Positions 8,345-16,618 of a DNA stretch of 30,023 nucleotides are shown here, one piece after another (the first letter of the stretch is position 1; each line of letters opens with the position of its first letter). Source of the DNA: Caldifarciminota bacterium UBA2202 (GTDB taxonomy: Bacteria; Hydrothermota; 32-111). The notes under the pieces were generated by a model. It worked only from the letters and a program-made list of their open reading frames with translations, searched no databases and was not told the origin of the DNA. The translations under genes and the position numbers were made by a program. The stretch covers positions 1 to 30,023 of the forward strand of contig DCUY01000072.1 of NCBI GenBank assembly GCA_002327905.1. The letters run 5' to 3'.

Positions 8345-10116
8345 TGAGAATATTTGAAGCAAATATCTCATCGCAAGCTTGCATGTTTTTAAGAGACTTT
8401 TTTGAAGACACGTCTATTGTTGAAAATGGTAATCAAAAAATGTTTGATGCCTTCGGTATTAATACATTTTTTGAAAATAATAATGATTTTCAGAAGCTAA
8501 AAGAATCTGTTTCAATTGTCGCCGTAACTTCAGTTGAAGAACCAGACCGAGTAGAGTACGGTGATTTTCAGACCAACAAAGAATTAGCATTTAAAATCGT
8601 AAAAATGTTATCCGACAAGTCGATTTTACCTGAAATTGTAATTGAACCTACTTGTGGGAAAGGAAATTTAATAATTGCTTCATTATCTTGTTTTAAGTCT
8701 ATTAAGCGGTTGTTTGGTATTGAAATATACAATCCTTATATTTGGGAAACAAAGTTTAGCATTATCGATTATTACCTTTCAAATCCTAATCATAGGAAGC
8801 CCGAAATTACTATTATCCGTAATAGTGTTTTTGATTTTAATTTCAAAAACATTTCTATACAATTTCCACAAGAAAACTTATTAATAATTGGAAATCCGCC
8901 TTGGGTAACAAATTCAAAATTAGGTAGTTTAAGTTCTACAAATTTGCCTCAGAAATCAAATTTTAAAAACCAAAATGGTCTAGATGCGCTGACTGGGAAA
9001 GGTAATTTTGATATTGCCGAATATATCACTTTGATGCTTTTTGATGCTTTTCAGTCTCATGATGGGCACTTAGCTTTACTAGTAAAAAATTCAGTAATTA
9101 AAAATATTGTATTTGAGCAAAAAGAAAAAAAATATAAAGTGAGTGAAATTGAAAAGTATTGTATTAACGCCAAAAAAGAATTTGATGTTTCGGTTGAGGC
9201 GTCTTTGCTGTTTTGTCAACTCAATTCAAATCCGGCTAGTAAATGTACTGAATTTGATTTTTATGATAAAAGAAAGAAATTGAGTTTAGGTTGGCTCAAT
9301 TCCAAATTCGTTTCTAATATTGAATATTATCGCAAAACAAAAAATATAGATGGTATATGTCCTTTTGAATGGAGACAAGGAATCAAACATGATTGTTCAA
9401 ACGTAATGGAACTAGAAAGGCTAAATGGACACTTTATAAATAAAAATTCAGACGAAATTATAATTGAGGAAGATTTAGTATTTGGATTATTGAAAAGTTC
9501 TGATTTAAAGAACAGTATGATTAAAAATACGAGAAAATATATTATTGTAACTCAAACGAGAGTAGGACAGGAAACATCGTATATTAAGCATTTGTATCCA
9601 GCAACGTACTCCTATCTAATGAAAAACATTTCATCTTTTCAAGCAAGAAAATCCTGTATTTATAAAGCGAAACCTTTGTTTTCAATTTTTGGAGTTGGGG
9701 ATTATTCTTTTAAACCTTACAAAGTAGCAATTTCAGGATTATATAAAACGTATCATTTTACATTAGTAATACCACAAAACGACAAACCTGTAATGCTTGA
9801 CGACACCTGTTATTTTATAGGATTTGAAAAAATTGAGTTTGCTGTATATTCAATTATACTTCTAAATTACAGCAAGACAAAAGAGTTTTTGAAATCAATA
9901 ACATTTTTAGATGCAAAAAGAGTGTTCACAAAAGAACTTTTGATGCGTTTAGATTTATTAAGTATAGCAAAGATTATTACACAAAAGGAAATGAAAGAAC
10001 AGATTTATTATGTAAATGGAAAGTATAATTTGACTGTAAACCTATCGCAATGGGACAATTTTATTAAAGAAATGACACCTGTGAAAGAAAAGCAAATGAT
10101 GACTATTGGATCATGA
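8344..10116 (+). CDS. Type II adenine-N6 DNA methyltransferase (gamma class, TaqI/Eco57I-like)
   Basis: The 590-aa product carries the methyltransferase motifs in gamma order: motif X-like YGDFQTN (residues 72-78), SAM-binding motif I EPTCGKGN (101-108), motif II FGIEIYNP (about 124-131) and catalytic motif IV NPPW (184-187). The C-terminal ~300 residues should contain the target-recognition region. It probably protects host DNA from the endonuclease encoded immediately upstream. All catalytic motifs are intact, in contrast to the two HsdM-like proteins further along the window. Confidence 0.9.
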   Translation: MRIFEANISSQACMFLRDFFEDTSIVENGNQKMFDAFGINTFFENNNDFQKLKESVSIVAVTSVEEPDRVEYGDFQTNKELAFKIVKMLSDKSILPEIVIEPTCGKGNLIIASLSCFKSIKRLFGIEIYNPYIWETKFSIIDYYLSNPNHRKPEITIIRNSVFDFNFKNISIQFPQENLLIIGNPPWVTNSKLGSLSSTNLPQKSNFKNQNGLDALTGKGNFDIAEYITLMLFDAFQSHDGHLALLVKNSVIKNIVFEQKEKKYKVSEIEKYCINAKKEFDVSVEASLLFCQLNSNPASKCTEFDFYDKRKKLSLGWLNSKFVSNIEYYRKTKNIDGICPFEWRQGIKHDCSNVMELERLNGHFINKNSDEIIIEEDLVFGLLKSSDLKNSMIKNTRKYIIVTQTRVGQETSYIKHLYPATYSYLMKNISSFQARKSCIYKAKPLFSIFGVGDYSFKPYKVAISGLYKTYHFTLVIPQNDKPVMLDDTCYFIGFEKIEFAVYSIILLNYSKTKEFLKSITFLDAKRVFTKELLMRLDLLSIAKIITQKEMKEQIYYVNGKYNLTVNLSQWDNFIKEMTPVKEKQMMTIGS

Positions 10117-10494
10117 AAACAAGGTACGAAAGCACAACATCGGAGATAAAACAATTGGCAGGAAGTGCATATTCGACTGTTCAACTCATATCACAATGAT
10201 TGTCGCTTGACAAGAAAATTGCTTGCAATTGGCAACTTGTTGTACTGTTTAATGTTAGGACATTGGAGAAACATATAAATGAGGTGATAATATAGAAAAT
10301 GAAGTAGGAAAAATGGATATTTTAAACAGAGCAACGGTGGCGAGAAAAAATATGACAGCATATAATTGTGAGGCTCAACCCTTAAACAGCTAGAACCGAG
10401 ACTTAAAATAATAACATGAATCAGAAGGAAGAAAGGACGGTGTCATGTATCGTCCCCATTATCCACTCTGACAGTTTCAGAAGGAGAATTGTAC
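10117..10494. other. 378-nt region without a gene
   Basis: There is no convincing ORF. It contains a hairpin-forming REP-like sequence at 10435-10455 and, at its right end, the AAGGAGA ribosome-binding site (about 10480-10486) of the degraded gene that follows. I see no promoter with good boxes. Confidence 0.5.
10435..10455. repeat. REP-like imperfect palindrome
   Basis: GGACGGT ... ATCGTCC forms 7-bp arms with one mismatch around a 7-nt loop. The GGACGGTGT core recurs at 18827-18835. Confidence 0.35.
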
Positions 10495-11884
10495 ATGGAA
10501 AAATTTAATTCAGAAATAGAAAGAATTGTATTCGATCGCCTAAAAGATGCATTATAAAACACTAAATTAATCCTACAGGCAGAAGATAATTGGCAAAAGA
10601 CATTATTTTCAATAAGTTTTGATATAGTTATCTACAAAGGGAAAGGGAATCATCCACTTGCTGTAATAGAAATAAAAAGAAACTTAAAGAATAAAATTAT
10701 TTTCGAAAGAGCTGTCAACCAAGTGCGATCAGCGTTGAGAATAACCAATGCAAGGTATGGAATTTATCACAGATAACATAGAGTTCTTTTTATATGACAG
10801 AAGCAATAAAAATGATGGATTTGTTAAATTAGAATTTGCTAAAATAATTAAAAAATTGACAAATCTAAAAGAAATAAGAGTTAATAAAAATGCAAGAGAA
10901 CAAGTATTAAAATATATTCTTAACGCAGCAAATAAGCATCTTTCAGACAATAAGGAATTTCAAATATTTATTAGAAGTAAATCTCTTTTAAGTCAAATTA
11001 AATTTGACAGTAAATCTAATTTTTAATTTTTTTCTGACGATGATGAAGGAATAGATTCATTTGAAAATCAATTTTTCAATAAGCTAATGGGGGAATTTAA
11101 GGATACTAAAATTTGCCGATACACTTCATTAAATACGATATTTGATATGCTAAACAATATTTCATTTAGAATTTGTGGTTTAGTTGGTATGAATGATAGA
11201 ACCGAAGTAAATTATGTAGAGACTTACCTTAATGGTATTGAGAAACCATTGACTAAAGAACATTACAATACAATTAGAGCATTAAACAATAGATACATCA
11301 CTTCATGTACTAAAATATCACGGAAAGACGATTTGACTCTATGGAGACTATATTCCGATGATGCTAAAGGAGTTTGTCTTATTTTTAATGTTAATAAAAA
11401 CAATTTAAATAATCACATTCTACTTCAAGAAGTAAAATATGCCGATGAAAATGGCAAACACAAAGAACTTGAATTCTTAAAAGAAATTAAGGAAAATGTA
11501 GAATCTAACACAGGATTCAAATTCGAATTTAGAAAAATAGGATATTGGAAACACTTTTTTAAATCGCATGATTATGCAATTGAAGAAGAAGTTCGCCTGT
11601 TAATCATTGACAATGACTCATTGCAAAAAATAAAATCAAATTGGGTAATGACATATACTCATTCAATCATTAATCCAATTATGGATTTTATGCTAAATAG
11701 CAGTTCGTTTCCAATTCAGCTTTGTGAAATAATTGTCGGTCCAAAGTGCCCCGAACAAGAAATAAATAAGGTACAGTTAGAAGAAATGATTCGAAGGGAA
11801 AAAAGGGAAATAATTAAGAATAAATACGATTCAAATTTAAATAATCTTAAAGTTAAATTATCTGATATTAAACATTATAGATGA
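10495..11884 (+). pseudogene. Degraded gene: PD-(D/E)xK nuclease-like domain fused to DUF2971
   Basis: Reading from the ATG at 10495 (SD AAGGAGA) gives an N-terminal nuclease-like domain. It has FDIVIYKG and then VIEIKR, a D...ExK arrangement like HsdR N-terminal domains. A TAA interrupts it at 10555-10557. Near 10760 a one-base insertion shifts the frame (ARYGI continues as ITDNIEFFLYD). A second in-frame TAA lies at 11024-11026. Beyond it the same frame continues into a DUF2971 domain (TSCTKISRKDDLTLWRLYSDDAKGVCLIF), which alone forms a 265-aa ORF from 11087. The intact gene would encode about 463 aa. DUF2971 proteins are common in defence islands, which fits this position beside the restriction system. 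Confidence 0.7.
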
Positions 11885-11917
11885 GAATTGAAAGTCAACT
11901 TCCAACAAAAATTCAAA

Positions 11918-11934
11918 TTTGTCAACAGGGCGGC
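11918..11934 (+). repeat. 17-bp direct repeat, right copy
   Basis: Identical to 7332-7348 and likewise followed by a G-rich run. It marks the right boundary of the candidate cassette. Confidence 0.65.
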
Positions 11935-11977
11935 GGGGGTGGAAAAAATGGAAAATGATGAAAGTAGTGTAATTTAG

Positions 11978-12005
11978 TTGACATTCAATTCAGAAAGTGT
12001 AAAAT
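11978..12005 (+). promoter_or_regulatory. Promoter of the lipoprotein pair
   Basis: -35 TTGACA (11978-11983), 16-nt spacer, -10 TAAAAT (12000-12005). The leader before the preferred ATG at 12092 is about 80 nt. Confidence 0.5.
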
Positions 12006-12091
12006 AATGAAATGGAAAAGAAAGGGAGTAAAAAGTTGAAAAAGTCAAACACCGACTACATTTGTCCAATTATTATTGGAGAAAATACATC

Positions 12092-12778
12092 ATGCAAAAA
12101 GGGTACAATAGTAAAATAACAAAAAAGAGTTTAGTCTTTCTTCCCCGTCTTATCATTTTGGTGAGTATTATTACATTATTGGCAATATCATCCTGTTCTC
12201 TGTTCGAAAAAGAAAAAACAGATAGTCGTGATCCAAATAACATTCTTGACTGGTTAAACGTCCCTCCTGTCGGGGCTCAATATGCATTTTATACATTTGT
12301 TGACTCTTCTCATATTTATTATGACACATTCTCCGTCTTAAGAGTTGATACAATTTTATATAACATATACATTTTTCAAGAATTAAAATGGAGTAAATAT
12401 AAAAAAGATTCCCTCGAAACATTTAAAACTGAATCCTTATTTTCAATAATAAACACAAGAGATAGTTATTATAAAGGTCATACTTTATATACAAATTTAT
12501 ATACTCCTGTATCCGAGAGTACATGTTTTTTTATAGATGTAAATCACTATAGTAAATATATGATAGAGAATCTTAATGCAAGCATAACAGTAAATAATGT
12601 TCTATATGATTCCTTAATATCAATCTCTGAATATGTAGGAAATACTGATTCAGTTTATTCAAAAACCTATTTTTCTCCCAGGTATGGAGTTAATGTTTAT
12701 GAATGTTTAACCGGATATCTTGTTTGGATTCCGCCTGATGGGTTGAGTTATAGAAAATTAACATGGGTGAATTACTAA
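12092..12778 (+). CDS. Predicted lipoprotein, paralogue 1
   Basis: The 228-aa product has a basic N-terminus, a hydrophobic stretch and a lipobox (LLAISSC), so it is predicted to be lipid-anchored. The mature part begins with an acidic linker and then ILDWLNVPPVGAQYAFYTF, a pattern shared with the next gene, as is the C-terminal YFSPRYGVNVYE. No enzyme motif is seen and the function is unknown. GGAG lies 10 nt before the ATG at 12092; an in-frame TTG at 12062 is possible but would put a long extension before the signal peptide. Confidence 0.6.
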   Translation: MQKGYNSKITKKSLVFLPRLIILVSIITLLAISSCSLFEKEKTDSRDPNNILDWLNVPPVGAQYAFYTFVDSSHIYYDTFSVLRVDTILYNIYIFQELKWSKYKKDSLETFKTESLFSIINTRDSYYKGHTLYTNLYTPVSESTCFFIDVNHYSKYMIENLNASITVNNVLYDSLISISEYVGNTDSVYSKTYFSPRYGVNVYECLTGYLVWIPPDGLSYRKLTWVNY

Positions 12779-12779
12779 A

Positions 12780-13454
12780 ATGAACAGAATCATTTTTGTT
12801 TTATTTATCATGTTATTTGCTTCTTGTTCATTTTTAGGTTTTAATAAAAACCCTGAAGATATTTCTGATTGGATAACACTTCCTGATTCGGGAACTGTAT
12901 ATTCATACTATGGCAACAATCGATACTATGACGATGACGCATTTATGTATTACGAGTCCATAACTCTTCTCGAAGACAGTTTTTATAAGATACTTGATGA
13001 AACGCTTTATATAAATTTCGACACAATCCCATGCAGGTCAGCTATTGCCATTAGAAGTTATGAAACCTACCATGAAACAACAAAGATTGCCAAGGGATCC
13101 TTCCTGTACAAAATAATAGTAGATACAATGTTTAATAGAATCCTTTATTTTGCTGCGTCTGACGAATCCAGTTTTGGATTATGGGATTTTGAAATCAGAT
13201 GTCCTATAGAAGAAAATAATATTTGGATGCAAAGAAATAATGTCTGGTCCAGAATTACAGATACTGATACTTCAAAAGAAATCCTTGCAGGAAAATTTAA
13301 TGACGTACTTGCAATTGATTTCTTGTATGATGCAGTAAAGGTTGGAGAAATATATTACTCGTGCGAACTTGGAGTGCCTATATATCAAATTATTGATTCT
13401 TTTGAAACAAGAGTGGCACAAGAGATTGAACTCAGAGAAATAAGACATCAATAA
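12780..13454 (+). CDS. Predicted lipoprotein, paralogue 2
   Basis: The 224-aa product has a short signal peptide and lipobox (LFASC) and is predicted to be lipid-anchored. DISDWITLPDSGTVYSYYG aligns with the start of the mature part of the preceding protein, and YYSCELGVPIYQ with its C-terminal region. The two therefore look like diverged tandem duplicates. The ATG comes one base after the previous stop and has no clear SD, so translational coupling is likely. Function unknown. Confidence 0.6.
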   Translation: MNRIIFVLFIMLFASCSFLGFNKNPEDISDWITLPDSGTVYSYYGNNRYYDDDAFMYYESITLLEDSFYKILDETLYINFDTIPCRSAIAIRSYETYHETTKIAKGSFLYKIIVDTMFNRILYFAASDESSFGLWDFEIRCPIEENNIWMQRNNVWSRITDTDTSKEILAGKFNDVLAIDFLYDAVKVGEIYYSCELGVPIYQIIDSFETRVAQEIELREIRHQ

Positions 13455-13526
13455 TTATCAAATCAGAATTAATTGTAAATGCTTTCATAAATAAAATTTA
13501 TCATTCTTCTATACTTAAGTATATTC

Positions 13527-13555
13527 TTGACATACTCAAAGCAAGAGTATATCAT
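13527..13555 (+). promoter_or_regulatory. Leaderless promoter of the first HsdS-like gene, with internal palindrome
   Basis: -35 TTGACA (13527-13532), 17-nt spacer, -10 TATCAT (13550-13555), ATG 7 nt later. The inverted repeat ATACTC-N7-GAGTAT (13532-13550) fills the spacer, and a second palindrome, ATACTTAAGTAT (13511-13522), lies just upstream. Both are candidate operators. Confidence 0.6.
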
Positions 13556-13562
13556 CACATTA

Positions 13563-14195
13563 ATGAAGACGATAGCTTTATCTGCAATTGCAGAGATATT
13601 CACAGGAATAGTTCTTCCGAAATCAAAGAACGAATTTGAAGAATCGCCGTTTGACAAAATACCAAAGACAAAATATAGAATAATAAATATTTCCGACATT
13701 GATAATGATGGAGATATCTTAAAATCATTAATGGAGATGAAGCTTGACTCTTCCGAAAGAATAGAAAAATATTCAGTAAAATACGGCGACATACTCATAA
13801 GTTCTCGCGGGACAAGACTGAAGACAGCTGTTGTGCCAATATCAATAAAGGACAACACTTTGATTTCATCAAATCTGATGTGCATCAGACTTACAAAGGA
13901 TTCAAATTATCCGAGCGAAATTTTGAATTTCTTTTTGCGGTCAGACTATGGAGAAAATTCTCTTAAGAGATTATCAAGCTCCTCAGGAGGAGTTGTCAAT
14001 TTGAATCAAAAAGTTTTGGGAATGCTTCAAGTGCCTCATTTTGAAGATAGAGATGAAAGAGACAAAATATCTGATGCTGTGAATGCCTTAATAGAGATGA
14101 AGAGTCTGTTTGCTGAGCAGAGGAGAACATTTTTAATTTTGGAAAAAGCTTTAGAGGCAAAATATTTAGAGAAGTATGAAGACAAATCTGACTGA
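13563..14195 (+). CDS. Half-size HsdS-like specificity protein, module 1
   Basis: The 210-aa product is the size of one target-recognition domain plus one helical arm, half of a normal type I HsdS. The N-terminal half has the TRD pattern (IAEIFTGI..., INISDID, EKYSVKYGDILISSRGT, ISSNLMCIRL). VVNLNQKVLGMLQVPHF precedes the C-terminal helix (DERDKISDAVNALIEMKSLFAEQ), the usual layout of this family. Half-HsdS proteins are known to dimerise and read palindromic bipartite sites. The ATG at 13563 is chosen because it follows a strong promoter by 7 nt. An in-frame TTG at 13527 overlaps the -35 box and is unlikely. It is paralogous to the protein at 18928 and overlaps the next gene by 20 nt. Confidence 0.75.
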   Translation: MKTIALSAIAEIFTGIVLPKSKNEFEESPFDKIPKTKYRIINISDIDNDGDILKSLMEMKLDSSERIEKYSVKYGDILISSRGTRLKTAVVPISIKDNTLISSNLMCIRLTKDSNYPSEILNFFLRSDYGENSLKRLSSSSGGVVNLNQKVLGMLQVPHFEDRDERDKISDAVNALIEMKSLFAEQRRTFLILEKALEAKYLEKYEDKSD

Positions 14196-15489
14196 ACTGA
14201 GAAAAATATCAAGAAGGCTCTGGGAAACATTGAGAAGCTCCGATGACTGCAATAATGTGTTTTACATACTCTCTTTGATGTTGATACAGCATCTCTCTTT
14301 ATCGAATGAGAACAAAAAAATATATTTTAAGACACACAAGGATTTTTTTCAGCTTATGCGTCCGAGCGAGAATCTTGATAAAGAAGTGAATGAAATTCTT
14401 GAACATTTCACCAAAGTGAATTCCGCACTGCAGACTCTTGTTAAGAGAGCTGATTTTACAAAAATCGGGCGCACACAGGAGAGCAGGAACAGAATCATAA
14501 GGCAGTTCGTGGTCATGCTTACGGAGATTCAGAAAGAGATTGAACTAAGGGAGATTCCTTCAAGCATGAGAGTTCTGACAAGCCACCTGAAACATTATTA
14601 TTTTTGGAATAATGAAGCTTCACTGTCAGAAATAGAGCTTGACAGCAGGGCTGAAAAACTGCTCTTTCAATTTTGGAGTGGCAGGGAGAATCAGGAAATA
14701 TATAATCCGCATCTTCTCTGCGGAGAGATAATGGATGATATGCCCGACAGTTTCAGAATCGAAAAAGCCGAATCAATATCCATATACGGCAGTAATTCCA
14801 CAAGCAGTGAATTTGCTCTCTTCATGATGCTGGACGGATTTTTTTGCAATAAACCGGCTGTTGAGTTTCACATAAGGAATCAAACATTTTATGATGCGCC
14901 TTTTCTCGACTCAAATAAGTTATTAAAGAAATTCGATTTGATAACAACTCTTCCGATTCTCTTTATGAATGAAAATCCTGACATTAAAAAGCTGAGGAAG
15001 CTTCAGAACATTTTGACGGTGAAAATAGGCAATACCCTTGATTTCAAAGATTTCATATTCAGTTTTCTTCTATCGTCATTGAAAGATGATGGAGTTCTGA
15101 ACATGATAATCCCGTATTCATTTCTCACAGCAGAAAAATATGATTTAAGGAAATATCTTGTTGAAAATGACATGATTCTCCATGTGGAGAATCTTCCGAT
15201 GAATGTATTCACTGGAAAATCTGTTGATGCGGCGTTTGTGTCAGTGTATAAAAACAAGAGTTCCGAAATGAAGGGAAAGACTGCGTTTCGGGCGGGAATA
15301 GGAGGAAAAGCAAAACTGGTGCAGAATAAGAAAATATCTGACAATAATTATAATCTTTCAGTAAATCAATACATAACAGATGCTCCAATTTTGACAAATG
15401 AAAAACTTGAAGAGATTTTTGAACGGCTCGACAAAATTAATTCCGAAATCCGCTCAAGGATTTATGACTTGCGGAGTTCTATAAAATGA
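14176..15489 (+). CDS. Catalytically dead HsdM-like protein, module 1
   Basis: The 437-aa product follows the HsdM plan: an N-terminal helical domain (residues 1-160), then a Rossmann-like methyltransferase core and a C-terminal segment ISDNNYNLSVNQYI, the equivalent of the HsdM NDYNLN-RYI motif. The catalytic residues are missing. Where motif I (DPxCGSGG) should follow YNPHLLCGEIMDDM there is only PDSFRIEKAES. Where NPPF should follow KFDL there is KFDLITTLPILF (residues 252-263). It should therefore neither bind SAM normally nor methylate. Order is S then M, the reverse of most type I operons, and no HsdR gene is present. The likely role is structural partner of the HsdS-like protein in a DNA-binding complex. 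Confidence 0.7.
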   Translation: MKTNLTELRKISRRLWETLRSSDDCNNVFYILSLMLIQHLSLSNENKKIYFKTHKDFFQLMRPSENLDKEVNEILEHFTKVNSALQTLVKRADFTKIGRTQESRNRIIRQFVVMLTEIQKEIELREIPSSMRVLTSHLKHYYFWNNEASLSEIELDSRAEKLLFQFWSGRENQEIYNPHLLCGEIMDDMPDSFRIEKAESISIYGSNSTSSEFALFMMLDGFFCNKPAVEFHIRNQTFYDAPFLDSNKLLKKFDLITTLPILFMNENPDIKKLRKLQNILTVKIGNTLDFKDFIFSFLLSSLKDDGVLNMIIPYSFLTAEKYDLRKYLVENDMILHVENLPMNVFTGKSVDAAFVSVYKNKSSEMKGKTAFRAGIGGKAKLVQNKKISDNNYNLSVNQYITDAPILTNEKLEEIFERLDKINSEIRSRIYDLRSSIK

Positions 15490-15502
15490 AAGAATAACAT
15501 AA

Positions 15503-15530
15503 TTGAATTATAGCTGTAATGTGATATAAT
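15503..15530 (+). promoter_or_regulatory. Leaderless promoter of the small protein/nucleotidyltransferase pair
   Basis: -35 TTGAAT (15503-15508), 16-nt spacer, -10 TATAAT (15525-15530). The ATG at 15537 lies 6 nt downstream with no SD. Confidence 0.6.
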
Positions 15531-15536
15531 CAATGT

Positions 15537-15731
15537 ATGGAAAAAGTTATAAATAAAGTCTCATTTAAGGAAGATTTCATACAGACAAAAGAGTTCTGGC
15601 TGAGTAAAACATATCTTGAAAGGCTTGATGCTCTTGAATATTTGAGGGAAGATTATAAAAATACTTTTTTAAAGAAAAATGAACGAGGATTTCAGAGAGT
15701 TCTTAGAATTATTGACCGAAGAAAAGGTTGA
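15537..15731 (+). CDS. Small charged partner protein of the nucleotidyltransferase (64 aa)
   Basis: The 64-aa product is charged and mostly helical. Its centre (EFWLSKTYLERLDALEYLRE) resembles the short proteins that often precede AbiEii/MNT-type nucleotidyltransferase genes in toxin-antitoxin-like pairs. It overlaps the next gene by 53 nt, suggesting coupled translation. It starts at the predicted transcription start; ATG 15533 is another possibility but is out of frame. Confidence 0.55.
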   Translation: MEKVINKVSFKEDFIQTKEFWLSKTYLERLDALEYLREDYKNTFLKKNERGFQRVLRIIDRRKG

Positions 15732-16083
15732 ATATCTTCTGGTCAGAGGTTATGCAGTTGCTGTTCATGGTTACCCCAGATATACAGGAGACATAGATTT
15801 TTGGGTGAATAACACGGAAAGGAATACAGATAGAATAATAAAAGTGCTTGAAAAATTCGGCATGTCCGAACTTGGAGCAACCAAAAAGGATTTAACAAAA
15901 AAAGATTCAATAATTCAAATCGGAGTCCCGCCAAACAGGATAGATCTCATAACCTCAGTCGAAGCTCTGTCATTTGAAGAAGCCTATAAGCGGCGGGAAA
16001 TAAAACAAATAGACAAAATTGACACAAATATCATTACTCTGGATGATCTAAAAAACAAACAAAAAAGCACTTGGCAGGGATAA
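15679..16083 (+). CDS. AbiEii/MNT-like nucleotidyltransferase, frameshifted near its C-terminus
   Basis: The 134-aa product has a nucleotidyltransferase core: the GYAVAVHGYPRYTGDIDFWV stretch contains the Gly-rich start and the metal-binding DxD-like GDIDFW, and RIDLIT supplies the later acidic residue. The frame ends in KNKQKSTWQG. Shifting by one base at the A6 run (16061-16066) restores a typical family ending, ALGRDKDKDDISHLP, with a stop at 16112-16114. An inserted A (mutation or assembly error) has therefore probably cut the C-terminus. The catalytic core is intact. With the upstream small protein it forms a toxin-antitoxin-like pair; which partner is toxic is not evident. Confidence 0.7.
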   Translation: MNEDFREFLELLTEEKVEYLLVRGYAVAVHGYPRYTGDIDFWVNNTERNTDRIIKVLEKFGMSELGATKKDLTKKDSIIQIGVPPNRIDLITSVEALSFEEAYKRREIKQIDKIDTNIITLDDLKNKQKSTWQG

Positions 16084-16132
16084 GGACAAAGACGATATTT
16101 CCCATCTTCCATAGAATAATCAAGGAGGAAAT

Positions 16133-16618
16133 ATGAAGGAAAAAGAGATTGTGCACACAGGATGCTGTGACCCATTCAATCCGGAACCTTTTCAGGATAA
16201 GACTATAGTGTGGGAGAAGAAGCTCTTTCTGAAAGACAAAATTAAGAGCTTCTTTCATATTCCTTTGAATTTTGATGCAGTCATGGTAAAGAATGCCAGT
16301 ATGATTGAAAAATCAGGGGCAAAGCCGGATTATCAGCTTATACTTGTTGACGAAAACTCACTCTGGGGAGCAGACATTTACATCAGTGTCGGGAAGAGCG
16401 TTGAGAATGCAAAGATGGAGGAGGTTTCAGGAACTTTTCTTACGAGAGTTTATGAGGGGCCCTACAGCAAGATGAGCGCTTGGATAAAGGATTTTAATGA
16501 TTATTGCGATAAGAAGGACATAAAGCCGCAGAAACTGTATTTCTCATACACAACATGCCCGAAATGCGCCAAAATTTATGGGAAGAATTATGTTGTCTTT
16601 TTTGGGAGGATAAAATGA
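16133..16618 (+). CDS. GyrI/effector-binding-like protein ('hydrolase' family) with CPKC motif
   Basis: The 161-aa product resembles a widespread family often annotated only as 'hydrolase'. It has an N-terminal GCCDPFNPEPF, a central FHIPLNFDAVM, VSGTFLTRVYEGPYSKMSAWI and a C-terminal YFSYTTCPKCAKIYGKNYVV. The fold appears related to SOUL/GyrI small-molecule-binding domains. The CC and CPKC cysteines could bind metal or be redox-active (inference). SD AAGGAGG lies before the ATG. Its stop overlaps the next start (ATGA), so it begins a three-gene operon. Confidence 0.6.
   Translation: MKEKEIVHTGCCDPFNPEPFQDKTIVWEKKLFLKDKIKSFFHIPLNFDAVMVKNASMIEKSGAKPDYQLILVDENSLWGADIYISVGKSVENAKMEEVSGTFLTRVYEGPYSKMSAWIKDFNDYCDKKDIKPQKLYFSYTTCPKCAKIYGKNYVVFFGRIK

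Noticed and set aside
10555..11026. Reassigned or read-through TAA codons in the nuclease-DUF2971 gene
   Set aside because: Many intact genes in the window end with TAA, and the same gene also has a frameshift, so decay is simpler.
16061..16066. Programmed frameshifting in the nucleotidyltransferase gene
   Set aside because: The downstream frame needs a +1 shift, whereas A-run slippage sites normally give -1; an inserted A is more likely.
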